Shown here: piece by piece, positions 1-11,891 of the stretch
How positions within the stretch are numbered: the first letter of the stretch is position 1
Layout: the number at the start of each line of letters is the position of its first letter
Origin: Termitomyces sp. T153
Taxonomy: Eukaryota > Basidiomycota > Agaricomycetes > Agaricales > Lyophyllaceae
Length of the DNA: 64,000 bases
Direction of reading: 5' to 3'
NCBI GenBank assembly: GCA_018296165.2
Contig: JACKQL020000066.1
Span: 186,001 to 250,000, forward strand
The notes under the pieces: generated by a model
Databases searched by the model: none
Told to the model about the DNA's origin: nothing
What the model saw: the letters and a program-made list of their open reading frames with translations, nothing else
Translations under genes and position numbers: made by a program

Positions 1-1490
1 GTCACTTATTTTACATTGGGGAGTGTTTGTCCACAAGTGCTGGAGGGTGGCAGAGGAAGTTGGTTGTATGGGAACATTATCTGGGACTCCAAGGAGGTTA
101 TGGTGGGGTTAGGGCAACCTTTCATTCATGCTCTGGAGTAGTCTGGAGGTCACTATGAATAGAGCAGGAGTAGGTCTTGGCACTGTGGGGCGATCAACAA
201 TGTTTATAGTCAGGGGAAAAGGGTACTACTGTGTTTGGAGGGCATTGTTGGTCCCTTGATTGTCAGGGCAGATTTGGAGGAGCCATTTGTCTTTTTTGGC
301 ATCTGAGTCGATCTCTGGCAGATGGGGTTGGGGTACCATGGTGCATTACTGGACTTGGAGAAAACTACTTCAAGAGTCTGGAGTTTGTTTTTTTGCCAGG
401 AAATCAATTTTGTTGGAGGAATGGAGTAGGGTGATGGTGGGGCTGTGACTCCAGTGGTGGGGTTAAGGCATGTGGCATTGTTGCTCAGGGTTGATCCTCA
501 GTGGGTGTGGTTGGGTTGCATGGTGCTTTGGGGAAACTGCATCAGGTGTCCTGGAGTCTGTTCTTTTACTGGGTGGTTAAGGTTGAGGAGGATGGTGGAT
601 GGGGGTGACCTCCAGGGGCAGGGTTCAGGGTGTGTGATGCCCTTGCTCATTGTGGGTGGGGGCAGCTCTTTCTCAAATGTCAATTTGTTGTTGGGTGGGG
701 GTGGCATCTTCTTGATGTTGATTTGAAGCAGATGGGGTGGGGGATACTCCTCATTTCTTGGGGAACACATCAGCAAACTTAGGACACTCCAGAGAGACTA
801 CTTTGTATAGGGTTTGTCCCTGGGTGCTCCAGCAGTGTGGTCCTTGTTTGGTAGATGCCTTCTTGTGCAAGGGCAGAGTGGTTCAGAGTTGGTAGTCAAG
901 AGCTTGGCCCTGCAGAGTGCATGCTATAGGGACATCATTGATGAGTTGGCATTGGGGGTCCCCTCCATGGATATTGGAGTCAAAATGGGGGCTCTGGAAC
1001 TGTGTTACTAGGGTTTAGAGTGGTGTGGAGGGGTCCAGAGTAGCCTGGAGTGGTGTGTCAAGGCATCCTGGATCTTGTGCAGGGTTGTCAGAGCCATTGG
1101 GGTTTTTGAAAGACTTGGGGGAAACCTCCAAGGGCTTTTGGAAGTATTTTCTTCACTGTTGGGGCTTTTTCCTCTCTTGGGAGAACATGTCAGCAAGTTC
1201 AGAGTACTCTAGGAGAACTACTTCATATAGAATTCTCTTGTTCCTGTAGTTCATTCTAGCAGGGTGACTTCTGTACTGAGGGGTTCTTTCGCTAGAGGTG
1301 GTGTAGTTGGGTGGTTGAAGGGCAGAGGTCTTGTCTGGTAGTGGGTGTGCAGAGAGGGGCAGTGTTGAGCATTTCAATGTCAGAGGTTCCAGATCAAGTG
1401 GGAGGAGGTGTTGAATTACTGGTGGAGAGGTCTAGAGTTATTCCACATTGTGAGTCGGGGTGCCATGGTTCTCCATGTTGACTTCAGGAG
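1..1490. other. Degenerate CpG-poor G/T-rich repeat DNA
   Basis: No intact gene is visible. The plus strand is strongly G/T-rich and almost free of CG dinucleotides. On the minus strand two short stretches, near 720-810 and 1150-1230, read like the segment just before the reverse transcriptase of Ty3/gypsy polyproteins (pattern YxxVVxLEyxxFADvF), but each is followed by stops. These are probably worn retrotransposon fragments, possibly copied twice. The family assignment is tentative because only about 20 residues match. Confidence 0.35.
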
Positions 1491-1498
1491 GCAGGCCA

Positions 1499-1846
1499 TG
1501 GTGATATTCTGATGGGATCAGCTGGGAATGCAGGCTGTCCTGAGGTTGTTGTGGTACTCCAGAGTAGATTGGGTGAACCAGAGTGATGAGCTGGTGACAT
1601 ATGATGGAGTCAGGAACAGAGGGTTCTCATGGCTCTGGGCAGTCAGGAGAAGTGTTGATGGCTGTAGAGAAGGCATTGGAGTGGGCCAGGGGGCCATCAG
1701 GGTTTGCTGGAAAAGCATTGGAGTTACCCAGAGTGGGTGCAAAGGGTGTACAATGGTTGGAGGGCTTGACAGGGCATTGGGGGGGAACTCTGGGGAAGTG
1801 AGTGGGCTGGGAACAAGGTTGGGGGTCCAGAGAGTGGGTCATGACA
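1499..1846 (-). mobile_element. Truncated LTR of family L
   Basis: The minus strand of this stretch matches the first third of the long LTR that is complete at 10571-11735. Shared features are the terminal TGTCA (read from 1846 leftwards) and the repeated asparagine/proline-type reading (blocks such as ANPDGPLAHSNAF). Similarity is lost left of about 1490, so the copy is truncated at its 3' side. It is CpG-poor, unlike the copy at 10571-11735, which suggests an older insertion. Confidence 0.55.
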
Positions 1847-3490
1847 ATGACCCCTAGTAGAAACATAGCTGAGTACCAACAATGACAACATAACAGTATT
1901 TTCTGACAAACTCTTGGGCACTGCACCAGGTCAGTCTTGCCAGAGGCAGGGTCATTGGCAGACAGCACAGGAAGTTTTGGGTCATTTGATAGTCACATCA
2001 GCATGTGAAAAGGTTCCAATGCCAAGGACATACATGAGGTGGGGGAAGGTAATGCACCAATAGTACCCAATGTTTCATTCAAGCTGGAGCTTGTCAGCCA
2101 CTGATAAAGCTATTGTGATGCATGAACAACACAGCTCATGAGGAGGCAAAGATGCTATTGAGAAAAGGATCAGATAGGAGTCAATACCTACAGATATCAC
2201 TTTGCTTTTAAGCTGTAGAATTGAAACACAGACATTGCATGAAAATGGAAAAATTTGATCTTTGCCAACATATTGACAAAGCCATGTGACAGAATGTTCA
2301 TCTGTTCTAGAATACAAAAGAGTCACAGTATTACTTTGCCAAGTTCTTCTAACAAGGAAATATACCATTGATTGTGCCTCATAGTTCCTTATTGGATAAC
2401 CCCCAATTAATATGCATGGCTCAGAACAAAAATTAGCTGAATACTATCAAGCTCAAAGTGATAGATAGAATTGTCAAACAATGCATTGACAGTGTATGCA
2501 AGGATTGCATTTTCCACCTAGCCCTTGTGACATGACTGGCTAGTTAAGCTAGTTAAATGTTCCCACCTTCATATAGCTAATTAGCCAGGAATTCCCTAGT
2601 GCCTGTAACTGCCAATATCTCTGAACATTTCTTCTTATTATTTTACTCGTAGGTAGGACTATATATGGGCAAGGCTCAGCAATGTGTTCCAGGTTGCTGG
2701 ATCACTGATGTCAGGAATACTCCACCAAAAGTTTTCTTGGTCATCTTTCTGCCCCTCCTCACTGTCACTGGGCACAGTGAGCTCAAGATTTCATGCTTCC
2801 TTACTTGTTTTCCTTAGATTTTTTGATTGACTTCAGTATCCATATTTCAATAAACCTCATATGCTAATGTATCTGCTTTCTCATGCTACTGAGAATATTA
2901 AAGACAAAAATAAACTTAAGAGATCAGTATACCATCACTACACCTCACATAGGTATCATAATAATAGATATATATCTCTATAGGATCACATAAGTATATA
3001 TACAACAATATATATCTGTTTCTGATGAACAATCCTTATTAAAAATTGGCAAGAGCACAAGGAGAACCTTTCATGGCTAAGTCCTGAGAGTATGAGCAGA
3101 CATCAGGGTACAGATACTATGTATAAGAGTATATCAAACAGCAAGAGAGATGAGCAAAAAGTACCATTAGTACATGTGCTATGGCCTTTGTCCAGGAGGT
3201 GGTCTATATCTAGAGCCTTGATCAGTATACATATATTTTAGCTGTTGGACACATGTTTATTGGAGTGTCATTCAAACTACACTGGATAATGAGTGAGCCA
3301 TCATCTATGAGTAAGAGCATGTGCCAAGGAGCACAAGTGAGCAAGAGATGAGCACTGGAGCTGAGAGTGAATTCCAGGGGTGACAATCACAAGCTGGTGG
3401 GTTCACTGGGGATGAGCAGTGGTAGAAGAGCAAGTCTGGGGTTGTTGGTGAGGGGTGCAAGGTTTAGTTGAGCCAAGACAACAGTGGAGA
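1847..3490. other. Intergenic DNA, no gene seen
   Basis: AT-rich, CpG-poor sequence without a convincing coding region on either strand. The longest minus-strand frame (2075-2368) has no recognisable motif. Runs of TATATA-type sequence lie around 2960-3020. Nothing else is identifiable. Confidence 0.4.
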
Positions 3491-3568
3491 ATAGAACTAA
3501 GAGACAAAAGAAGAATTCAGAAGAGAAGTTGGAGCCAAGTCAAGGAGAGAAGATAAGGTGAGAGAGAT

Positions 3569-3830
3569 AGACTTGAGGAAGAAACTTACAGATTGAGTTG
3601 AATTGAGAGAGTTGGGAAAAGAAGTTGAATTGCAAAAAGGAGATAGGAGATGAGTATGAGATGAATAGAAAGGAGACAAGTATGAGACAAAGCAGAAATA
3701 GACTTGAGGAAGAAACTTAGAGATTGAGTTGAATTGAGAGAGTTGGGAAAAGAAGTTGAATTGAAAAAAGGAGATAGGAGATGAGTATGAGATGAATAGA
3801 TAGGAGATGAGTATGAGATGAATAGAAAGG
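3569..3830. repeat. 131-bp tandem repeat, two copies
   Basis: A purine-rich unit beginning agacttgaggaagaaac starts at 3569 and again at 3700, giving a period of 131 bp. Inside and just after the second unit a shorter motif, ataggagatgagtatgag, is repeated several times, so the array shows two levels of duplication. The long minus-strand open frames across this region (Ser/Phe/Leu-rich) follow from the repeat's purine skew and are not convincing proteins. Confidence 0.75.
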
Positions 3831-4484
3831 AGACAAGTATGAGACAAAGTAGAAAACAAGATGCATCTAGTAGGAACAATCCCCTGACACTTCCTCAAGT
3901 AGATCAGCATAGCATGACACTACTAAAAGCTCTGCTGTCCTTTCCTGCTTATTGTGTTGGCACTTTGCCCAATCTTCAACTAGACCAGCATCCTTCTGTG
4001 AGGCCTGAATATCAGCACTCACCTGTGTTCAAGAGATATGAGAATGATGGTATCAAGCTCCACAATTTCTCCATCAGGACAATGCTTCTCTGAACAGCCA
4101 AGACAGTATGCACTAAGGTGGGAGTCATTTTGTCTAGCATCAGTGAGGAAGAGCTGCCAGATTTTAGATTTGCAGGAGGCATTCAAGTAGAACTAGAACT
4201 GTTACTTTGTCAAAGAGTCTTGAACCTCTGCTGCCAAAAATTTTATTGATGTTTATTATGAGTCATACTTGTACCCAAGGGTTCAGTAAAGGTTATTAAC
4301 ATTTGGAGTTGGTATGAACCCTTAGCTTAGAAATGACCTAAGCCTTAAACTTCATTAATCTATAACTATTAATCTATAAGTCTTAGAGCCAACACTGGCT
4401 GAAGTTGCTATATTATTGCAGGTAGGGAGTCCCAGGCCTCTACAACTTCAGAAAAATGCAGCCATCAGCTGAAGTTACCTAGAA

Positions 4485-4720
4485 CTTGATCACTGTGTAC
4501 AATGGTAAGCACAAGTATTTGGTGTGATGGAGGCAGAAACCAAGCACCTGATTGCTCTATGCAACAGCAAGCAAAAGAATGACAGGTCTACCCCATAACA
4601 AAGGAGATTTGATCACTGTGTGCAACAACAATAGAAGAAATGATGGCAGTAAGCCAATGCAGGAAAGAAGGAAGTTTGACTGCTGTGTGCAATAGCAAGT
4701 GCCGCATTTGATGGCAATTA
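4485..4720. repeat. Imperfect 60-66 bp tandem repeat, about four copies
   Basis: The phrase ttgatcactgtgtgcaac, with variants, recurs near 4487, 4550, 4610 and 4676, each time followed by a short CAA/AGCAA-rich stretch. The spacing of about 60-66 bp indicates a diverged minisatellite-like array. No coding potential was found across it. Confidence 0.6.
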
Positions 4721-7700
4721 GACTGGTATCCACAAGCCAAATCTGGTGGCCAGAATCATTGGTAAGTGGTCTTGTAAGTGGAATGTTCTCATGTTTACAA
4801 GAAATTTACAACATGTTTCCCCTCTAACTCAAGGGTATATTTCAGAAGATTTGATTGTATAGCCTGACAATTCATTTTTGATTTGAGATCAAAATGAGGA
4901 AAAGAGGAACAAGCTGAAATCAACAATGATATACACAGATTATTTTTCACTGTGTACCTCCTGCTACTAGTACTAACACATACCACGAGTAAGGTCAATT
5001 TGCATTACCTAGATAAATTTAGAAATTACCATTTTTAGATAATCTAGAGCTTTTAATAAACTGATCCACCTTGCAAGTGTAGTATTGTGGTGGTATCATT
5101 ATTGATGGATGGCCTTGAAAGGAGAAGAAAAAGAATTATAAGTACACTGAATAGAATGAGAAGAATTTCACTTGCAATGGTGTTCTGTGAAATTCTTCAG
5201 AGGTAATTATTTGTTCTGTCGGAGGTCCTAAAAGCATCTTCCGAACATTGATACGAGAGTTAAGCCTATGCCCAAATAAGTATGGTCATTGAAATGAAAG
5301 AGCTTCTATAGAAATGCAAGAGTTCGCATACATGACCTACAGTCAATCAGGACCAGATCTGTGGCCCCAACACCAGACACACTTACCAACATTGAGTTAA
5401 CATACACTAGACTCAATGGAACATGAGTAAAGAAGCTAAACCCTTTGCCTACAACACCCACATTTTGCTTCAATAAATACAAAAACTGATCATCCCTACC
5501 CATCAGCATCAAGTAATTGGTAATTTATTATGAGGACCAACCACTGAACACAAGACTTGAAGGAGAAGCATAGTACTGTAGTAGATGAATAATCCTCAGA
5601 CAGCTGGTAACAAAGCATTCACTCAGTTTTACTTACAGTTATAAATACACAGGATGCAATTATGCCTGTCAGTAGTCCATTGCCAATACTGTATGTTTAT
5701 CGATGAGCTTTCCACCTCAGAGTAGTTGAATGAGCTTGCCTGTAGACAACCAGACGATTGATCACACGTTCAGACCTGAGGGTATGTCATGCATTTTCTT
5801 AAGGTGTATTGCATAAAACTCACCGTTTGCATCCGCTGCGCATTCTATGCAGACAATAAGCAAGACATGCACTTGTAATCACAGTGCAGGCAGTCTCCAA
5901 AGCTGAATATCCTACAATCATGCGCTTCCCCCAGAATAAGAATAATTCGGGATCTGACATAGGTCATGATAAGAAATGACCTACCTGCAGGAGCGTCGCC
6001 CTGAAATCTAGTAAGTGAACACCGTATCTGTTGAAAACTATGAGCAAAGATTCTTTATGATATGAAATAAATGTAACACAAACAGTATGGAGTTAAATTC
6101 TGGGATGATGAACCACATGCTCAGATAAGAAAACCTGAAACGAGTTTAAGGCACCTTACTTAGTCCGATACCTTGTCGAGAGTGAGCAAAAGCATCTGAA
6201 GGAAACTATGTTGACCTTACCCAATTGGCAAAGAGAAATGACGAGCTACAAGATGGTAATCATGATTGGCATTTGTTGTTTGAAGAAAAGGAATGGTGCA
6301 TACCACGAGTGTGACAAGGGGTTTCTGCCATCGATATTCAAGGCTAACTATAGACAATTGAACAGGACATGTTATGTCAAATAATGACAATCGAGGACAC
6401 TCACGATGATACATTCTCCATGCATAGAAACTATCCAGATCATGTGGTCAGACGAGGTGCTTGACACCGGATAATATGAACGTACCACTGAACTGCCGAT
6501 GTGATGATGCACTATAATGCCTTCTATCATAAGGGCTACAAAGGAGAATGAACAATAACGCACAGTGAGTACCAAACTAAGCTGCCAGAGGTATAAACCA
6601 CATTAACTACTCAGATTTAGTATAATATACTACGCACTGTAGATCCCCTAGAAGTAAAATATCAACATTGTTGCAGAAAATCAATAGGATAATACTGACA
6701 GAGGGATCTCTAACGCTCCTGATATCCTTTCGGGCAATTTACACACGAGGTAAGTATAAAATACAGCCTGCACCAGGAAAGCCACATGTATGCTCTCCAA
6801 GATGCTAAATATAATTCAAATTTGAATGTGATCCCCCAATGAATATAGGACTCACAAAAGCACTGCAACCTGCGTATACCGTGGTTATTGATGAAGATAG
6901 TCATCGATGGATAGGGTTATTGCTCAATCAAGAAGCGTCCAGAAGCGGCGACTCACCAGTACTTTCAAAAATCTATGATCGCATGGATACATGCGAAAGT
7001 AACATGTCACTTGTGAGCATGTAATGCCAAAGAGCCTAAGTGAAAGTTAGGCAGAATAATGATAATTCAGGTAGATGCTTTCATACGCAAGACTCGTCAT
7101 CGCGGCTAGATAACAAGAACATTCAAAATTTGAACTGTTTGTTTGTAAGGTAGTACATACCTGCAAGTACTGGCCCGTTCGCTATCTCTTTGCTCAACAT
7201 TGATGTCCAAGTTAGAGGAGCTTGTAGTTGCACAATTGAAAATGCTACATATTTATCATGCACGGGAGGCTACAGCCCTATCAACATGTTTCATCTTTTC
7301 TAAGCCTAGGATAGAGTTTCAAGGGGTAGCCTATGACCAATGATCTGAAGATTGGAGTCGGAAGTCAGTAATCCTCCATGCCTTGAACAGCTCAGATCTA
7401 ATCTGACGTTATGGGACAAGAACAATATGTTGTATAATGGAGAGCTCTGAAGCACTAGGTGAAGTCAAGAAAAAGAGAAAGACTCTGCTGTTCACAGTGA
7501 AGATCGGATGCAAAAGATGCTTACTAAGAAATCATACAAAACTGTAATGAAGAAGTTTTCTCCTGATGCTGGGATGAATTACCCATTCAAAGTCAATCAA
7601 TCTAGCCCGTCTACAATCGTTTCATCGTCCGTTTCCGTTTCCTGCTCTACATCGGTTGAGAGATTTATCCTACCTCAACAATGTACCCTTCCCTCTATCC

Positions 7701-10055
7701 ATTCGATGCACCTTCTATCTATACGCAATGCTGGTTGTCTTAACCTTTGACGGCCCTCTTTCTGATGTTTCAGTACCGCGAATTCACTTCATTCTATTAG
7801 TACTCGTCATAGTTATACCTGTCTTCCGCCCACGTCTACACTCCTCCATCCATCTATTATGTTGATGAAGCTCATTCCAATCGTGCGTTCCTGATGTTCC
7901 TGTGCTTTGTTCGATGATTTTGTTGTTTGAAGTATCTGATCGGCTCTTCAACGATCATGATCCAAGTCAGTAAATACTGAGGTCACCCATGAGAAGTAAG
8001 GGCCTTCCCACCCGACCCTGATCCGCAGGCCTGGTCTCTTTAGAGCAAGATTTGGTCTTGGAATCCAGAACAGTGTATGGCCAAATGTCTTCAACTGTTG
8101 AAACCTCGACATCACTATTATTTATTGATGTGGGCATATAATTTAGCTGTTCCATGCCTTTTATGTTTTCTAGGTAATTCTATGTTGGATATACCTTGAA
8201 ACATGAGCTAGGCGTGGTTGGGCAGAGGATGAGTACAAACCAGTATTAATAGAATGAAACAACATGTGTTAAAAGATCGAGTAAAAATTCACTGAGAAAT
8301 TGGATGACGGAAAAAATGAACCACAAAGTCAGGAAGATGACTGTAAACCGGCAGGTCACATAGGGGAAGGAGTACGACCACATACATGCAAAGCTCCCTC
8401 CTTAATAGGGATTACTACAGGCCCATATACCATGGCCTTTTCGGCTCTTTGGGTCTCCGTGATTGTACTCACACTCAACGCCTGTACCTTGTAGTCTACT
8501 CCTATGCGTGAATAGCCATGCTTTCTCGCCCGTGCGACCTCCTGACATGTTCTACCTCTTTTACCACAAGAGAGAAGTAGAAGATTAGTGCTGTCCCTGA
8601 TTTTCACCAAATACTCCGTCGGTAACTATGCTTGTCTGTTATTAGGCTATATCTCACAACGTGGACGGAAATCTCTCCCTTACTCATGGGTAATCTCGCT
8701 TTATTTTCTCATATTTATGCTCTTGCACTACCTATGATGACTGATGTGACGGCGTGCTCGCTCTGCCGGTGTGGCATCAACGTATCGTCATGCAAAGCCT
8801 CTTGTGGTTGCCTCCTTGGACCATTTATTAACGTCTTTGACCACTAATTAAGTTGCCGATGCTCCGCGATGGCCATGTACATACTTGTGGGTGAGGGCAG
8901 AACTTAGGAGAAGGAAGGAAAGTCTGACTTCTGCGACACGGTCTTTTTGATCGATCGAGTTTGATGTGGATGGCTTACTAGGTAGCAGTCCGATACGTCT
9001 TTCACATGACTTTGTGAGTTCATTGTCTCGGAAAAGTTGAAATTCGGAGATATTCGAGTGAACTGTCAACCTGTATCCTTAAGTTCAAGAGAGGAGAAGG
9101 TTATTGTTTGCATCTGATGTTACTAGCAAAGTATTTACCCGAGATTTCTCTCAATTGCCTGAACCTTTCTAGCTTCTTGAAGTTGCTATTATACATCTCG
9201 ATTCTTAGTAAACGCACCAGCATGGCACAAGGAACAACATCTAGCAGATGCCCCATACGGAGGAACAGCGCAATCACTGAGGTGTGTGTTCCTCATCCAA
9301 TATGCAGCTAGACTATCATCCGGATAAGGAACCAATTCTCAAAGTCGGATAGCTAATCCTCGGAAAATCTCCTACATCGAAACAATTCAGAGCCACGGCA
9401 AGTGACGCAAACTTGACTTGATTAGATTGGACCGTTCAGGACGTCCGGGGATCAACGGAACACACCATGAGTTCGACCACCGCTTGCAGCCACATCAATA
9501 CCTTGTCTGACCCAATTCATGTGCCACAAACAGGCTCAAAACCAGTAGCTGTCCCTGAAAACCTTTCTCTCTGAATGCTAGTTAATTGAAGAGCCGGAGC
9601 AACGACACAATTGAAAGTTATTGCTTAAAAATGTGGATGTATGCAAGCATACATACCCCAAACATCAGATCTGTCCTCCCTGCGTGGAATAGTGAAATGA
9701 GGGTTGTAATCACACTTTGTATACCCGTGCTTGTGCTGGTGCAGCCTATATGGGTGGTTGTATTTGTGCTTGGATTTGTGCTCTGGATTTGTGCCCACAT
9801 CCATGTCCACGGCCACATCCACAGTTCTGATGATTATCAAAGACCAGGAGGATAATCCTACTGGTTGCAGGGCTTCCAGGCCGAATGGGGGCCAATGAGA
9901 CAACAGGACCCGCCAGGTGAGGAAAGGGTTTGGACAGAATATGTCTAGCGTTCGCGATGCACCAGGGCGTAGAGACGACGAGCAGGGAGTCTGGTGTGTA
10001 GTAGGTTGTGTAGAGAGGATAGAAATGAAAGAGAAGGTATCACCAGAGGCTGGCA
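4721..10055. other. 5.3-kb region with normal CpG but no recognisable gene
   Basis: CpG becomes frequent from about 5200, in contrast to the repeat-derived DNA on either side. No open frame exceeds about 90 codons and none carries a domain I recognise. The minus strand near 9890-10045 is pyrimidine-rich, as in fungal transcription start regions, and is followed by a 92-codon frame (9625-9903) with Lys/His/Tyr repeats. It may be host unique DNA, a decayed gene or a non-coding transcript, and I cannot tell which. Confidence 0.4.
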
Positions 10056-10134
10056 GGGTAATATATTACCCACCTGTCATCACAAGCAAAGCGTAATATA
10101 TTGACGCTTGTACCTTACAAGACTGCCCCATATA
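10056..10134. repeat. Chain of palindromes at the LINE insertion site
   Basis: Position 10056-10071 is a perfect 16-bp palindrome (GGGTAATATATTACCC). It is followed by ACAAGC...GCTTGT around 10082-10112. TTACAAGACT at 10115-10124 pairs with AGTCTTGTAA, which now lies at 19700-19709 beyond the LINE. The two arms were adjacent before the LINE inserted, so the target was itself an inverted-repeat (MITE-like or SINE-tail) sequence. A related tail follows the tRNA-like head at 20070. Confidence 0.55.
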
Positions 10135-10148
10135 GGGGCCTCTTGACC

Positions 10149-10262
10149 GGTAACCACCATGTGGTACCAGCAAACTCTTACAAACAGACCAGGCAGATAA
10201 CTCTGTCCTGGCGCTCCCAAACGGGAGCTACACCGAAAGGTGCTAGGACACCGAAAGGTGTC
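10149..10262 (+). other. Five consecutive hairpins in the LINE 5' UTR
   Basis: Starting 14 nt inside the 5' end of the LINE, five stem-loops follow each other. H1 is 10149-10168 (8 bp with one bulge). H2 is 10189-10211 (9 bp with one bulge). H3 is 10213-10228 (GCTCCC paired with GGGAGC). H4 is 10231-10242, and H5 is 10247-10262. H4 and H5 are copies of CACCGAAAGGTG, each closing a GAAA (GNRA) tetraloop. The density suggests a selected RNA structure, perhaps a ribozyme or translation element, but I could not fit the HDV fold with confidence. Confidence 0.6.
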
Positions 10263-10570
10263 GTCAACGCCCCCCCCAGAGATACAAGTTTACCCTGAGA
10301 CCGACCCAGGAGAGGAACCGGGGCACTCCTAGCTCGCAACCTCAAACTGTTAGGCCCGAAAACTGCCACATCACGAACGACAAAATCAGGCCAGCGGCAC
10401 ATTCATAAAAGTAAATTAACTGCAGGCGCCCCCCGCCACATATCATACCCACTGCCGCCTAGGCACTTGGGCACCCCGGAACTACACTAACCTGCGAGTC
10501 CTGAAGGAACTCAAACCTCGATACTAGCACGAGACAAAAGGGTATCTGTGGTACGGATTGTGTAGACTAT

Positions 10571-11735
10571 TGTCAGGGTCCGCTGACCTCGGGGGCGCAG
10601 CTGCACTGGGCGAGTCCTTACTAGGCGGGCGTGATTCCCCTGCATTGGTGACCGGACACTCAAAGACATTCTGGGTCCTGGGGGTTTGCACGGGTAATTG
10701 GGGAGATGTGATCCAGACAGGTCCGGGAAGGTCCGGAGAAGTCGGATTGTGGGGAAATGAGACGGTCTTGGCGGGGTTCAGGCAGAAGGCCGTACGGGAG
10801 ATTTGCGGAAGCAAGGGAGTAGGTGGCTGTGTGATCAATGGGGGCGGAGCCGGGGTTTGATGGGAGATCATTTGGAGTTGATGGAGTCCGGGACCGAGCG
10901 AAGAGTGAGGTTCGGACCGGGTAAGGAGTGTCGGGGTTCGTAATTATAATCGCGGAATTCGTGAGGTCGTTAGGGTTGATGAGGAATTGGGCACAAGGGT
11001 CAGACGACGTCACCGAGACGGCGTCAGACGAGACAATATGGAACAAGAGTAGATTCGAGTGGAGGTACGAAACGATAACGAGAGCGATAACGAAAAGGGG
11101 ACGAGACAAGACCGGGAGACTGAGATAAGACCGGGAGACTGAGATAAGACCGGGAGACTGAGATAAGACCGGGAAACTGAGAGTAAGGAGAAAGAGATAC
11201 GAAAACGAACACGAAACACAAAGAGGAAACAATCAGACCATAGGTAACGTTAAGCAATATCAAGACTGGAGTACGAAGAGCTACTCGATGACTTATATAC
11301 TGACTACCGGAGGACTTTGGGGTACATCGGCTGTGGCGGCGGGGCTTGGCGGGGCTTGACGGAGTGGGCGGGTGTCGGTTGTGATCGAAGATCGTGCCGC
11401 GCTGATACGTTGATGGGATCGCGGGTTGTTCCGAGGTTGTCGTGATATTCCGGAATAGGTCGGAGGAAGCAGGGTGTTGAGTTAATGATGGGTGGGCGAA
11501 GATCAGGAATAGCGGGGGTGGTTCTCGGGGTTTGGGAAGCCCAGGGTAAGTGTCAGTGGCTGCGGGGCAGGCACCGAAGTTGGCCAGGGGGCCGTCGGAG
11601 TTAGCCGGGGAGGTGTCGGAGTTAGCCGAAGTAGGCGTGGGCATGGGCGGAAGTTCGGCGGAGCGTTGGGGGTCTTTTTGGGGGTTCGGGGGTTTGATGG
11701 ACGATGTGCGGGGTTTTGGGGAACGGGTCGTGACA
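10571..11735 (-). mobile_element. Solo LTR of family L, 1165 bp, with 5-bp target duplication
   Basis: The ends are TGTCA...TGACA, and the LTR is flanked on both sides by actat (10566-10570 and 11736-11740), the 5-bp duplication typical of Ty3/gypsy integration. No internal region remains, so it is a solo LTR left by recombination. It interrupts the LINE 5' UTR. Unlike every other copy of this family in the window it is rich in CG dinucleotides, so it appears to be the youngest. Other copies lie at 1499-1846, 24395-25017, 26570-27628 and 45262-46380. Confidence 0.9.
11108..11183. repeat. Four tandem 19-bp units inside the L LTR
   Basis: The unit aagaccgggagactgagat is repeated three times exactly, and a fourth time with changes, between 11108 and 11183. 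The L copies at 26570 and 45262 show no such array at the same place, so the expansion is specific to this copy or lineage. Confidence 0.8.
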
Positions 11736-11891
11736 ACTATATACTAAAAGTGAAATACAGTGGATGTCACTTTACACGAAACAAACATGAGGCATGACCA
11801 TACTCAGGGACACAAGACAGGACGAACATAATTCCTATTAGTGGAGGTTAAATTTTCGCAACCAGCCCCCTCACAGTGCGCCCAACACCCC

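Noticed and set aside
3497..3910. 137-codon Ser/Phe/Leu-rich frame on the minus strand
   Set aside because: It lies across a purine-rich tandem repeat whose composition alone removes stop codons; no motif is present.
9586..9903. His/Lys/Tyr-rich minus-strand frame
   Set aside because: Low complexity caused by a G/T-rich stretch; no domain or splice support.
10135..10280. HDV-like ribozyme at the LINE 5' end
   Set aside because: The hairpins are real, but I could not place the P1/P1.1/P2 pairing and the catalytic cytosine with confidence.
10524..11644. Long minus-strand frames (up to 206 codons) rich in Pro/Ser/Thr
   Set aside because: They fall entirely within the solo LTR of family L, which is non-coding.
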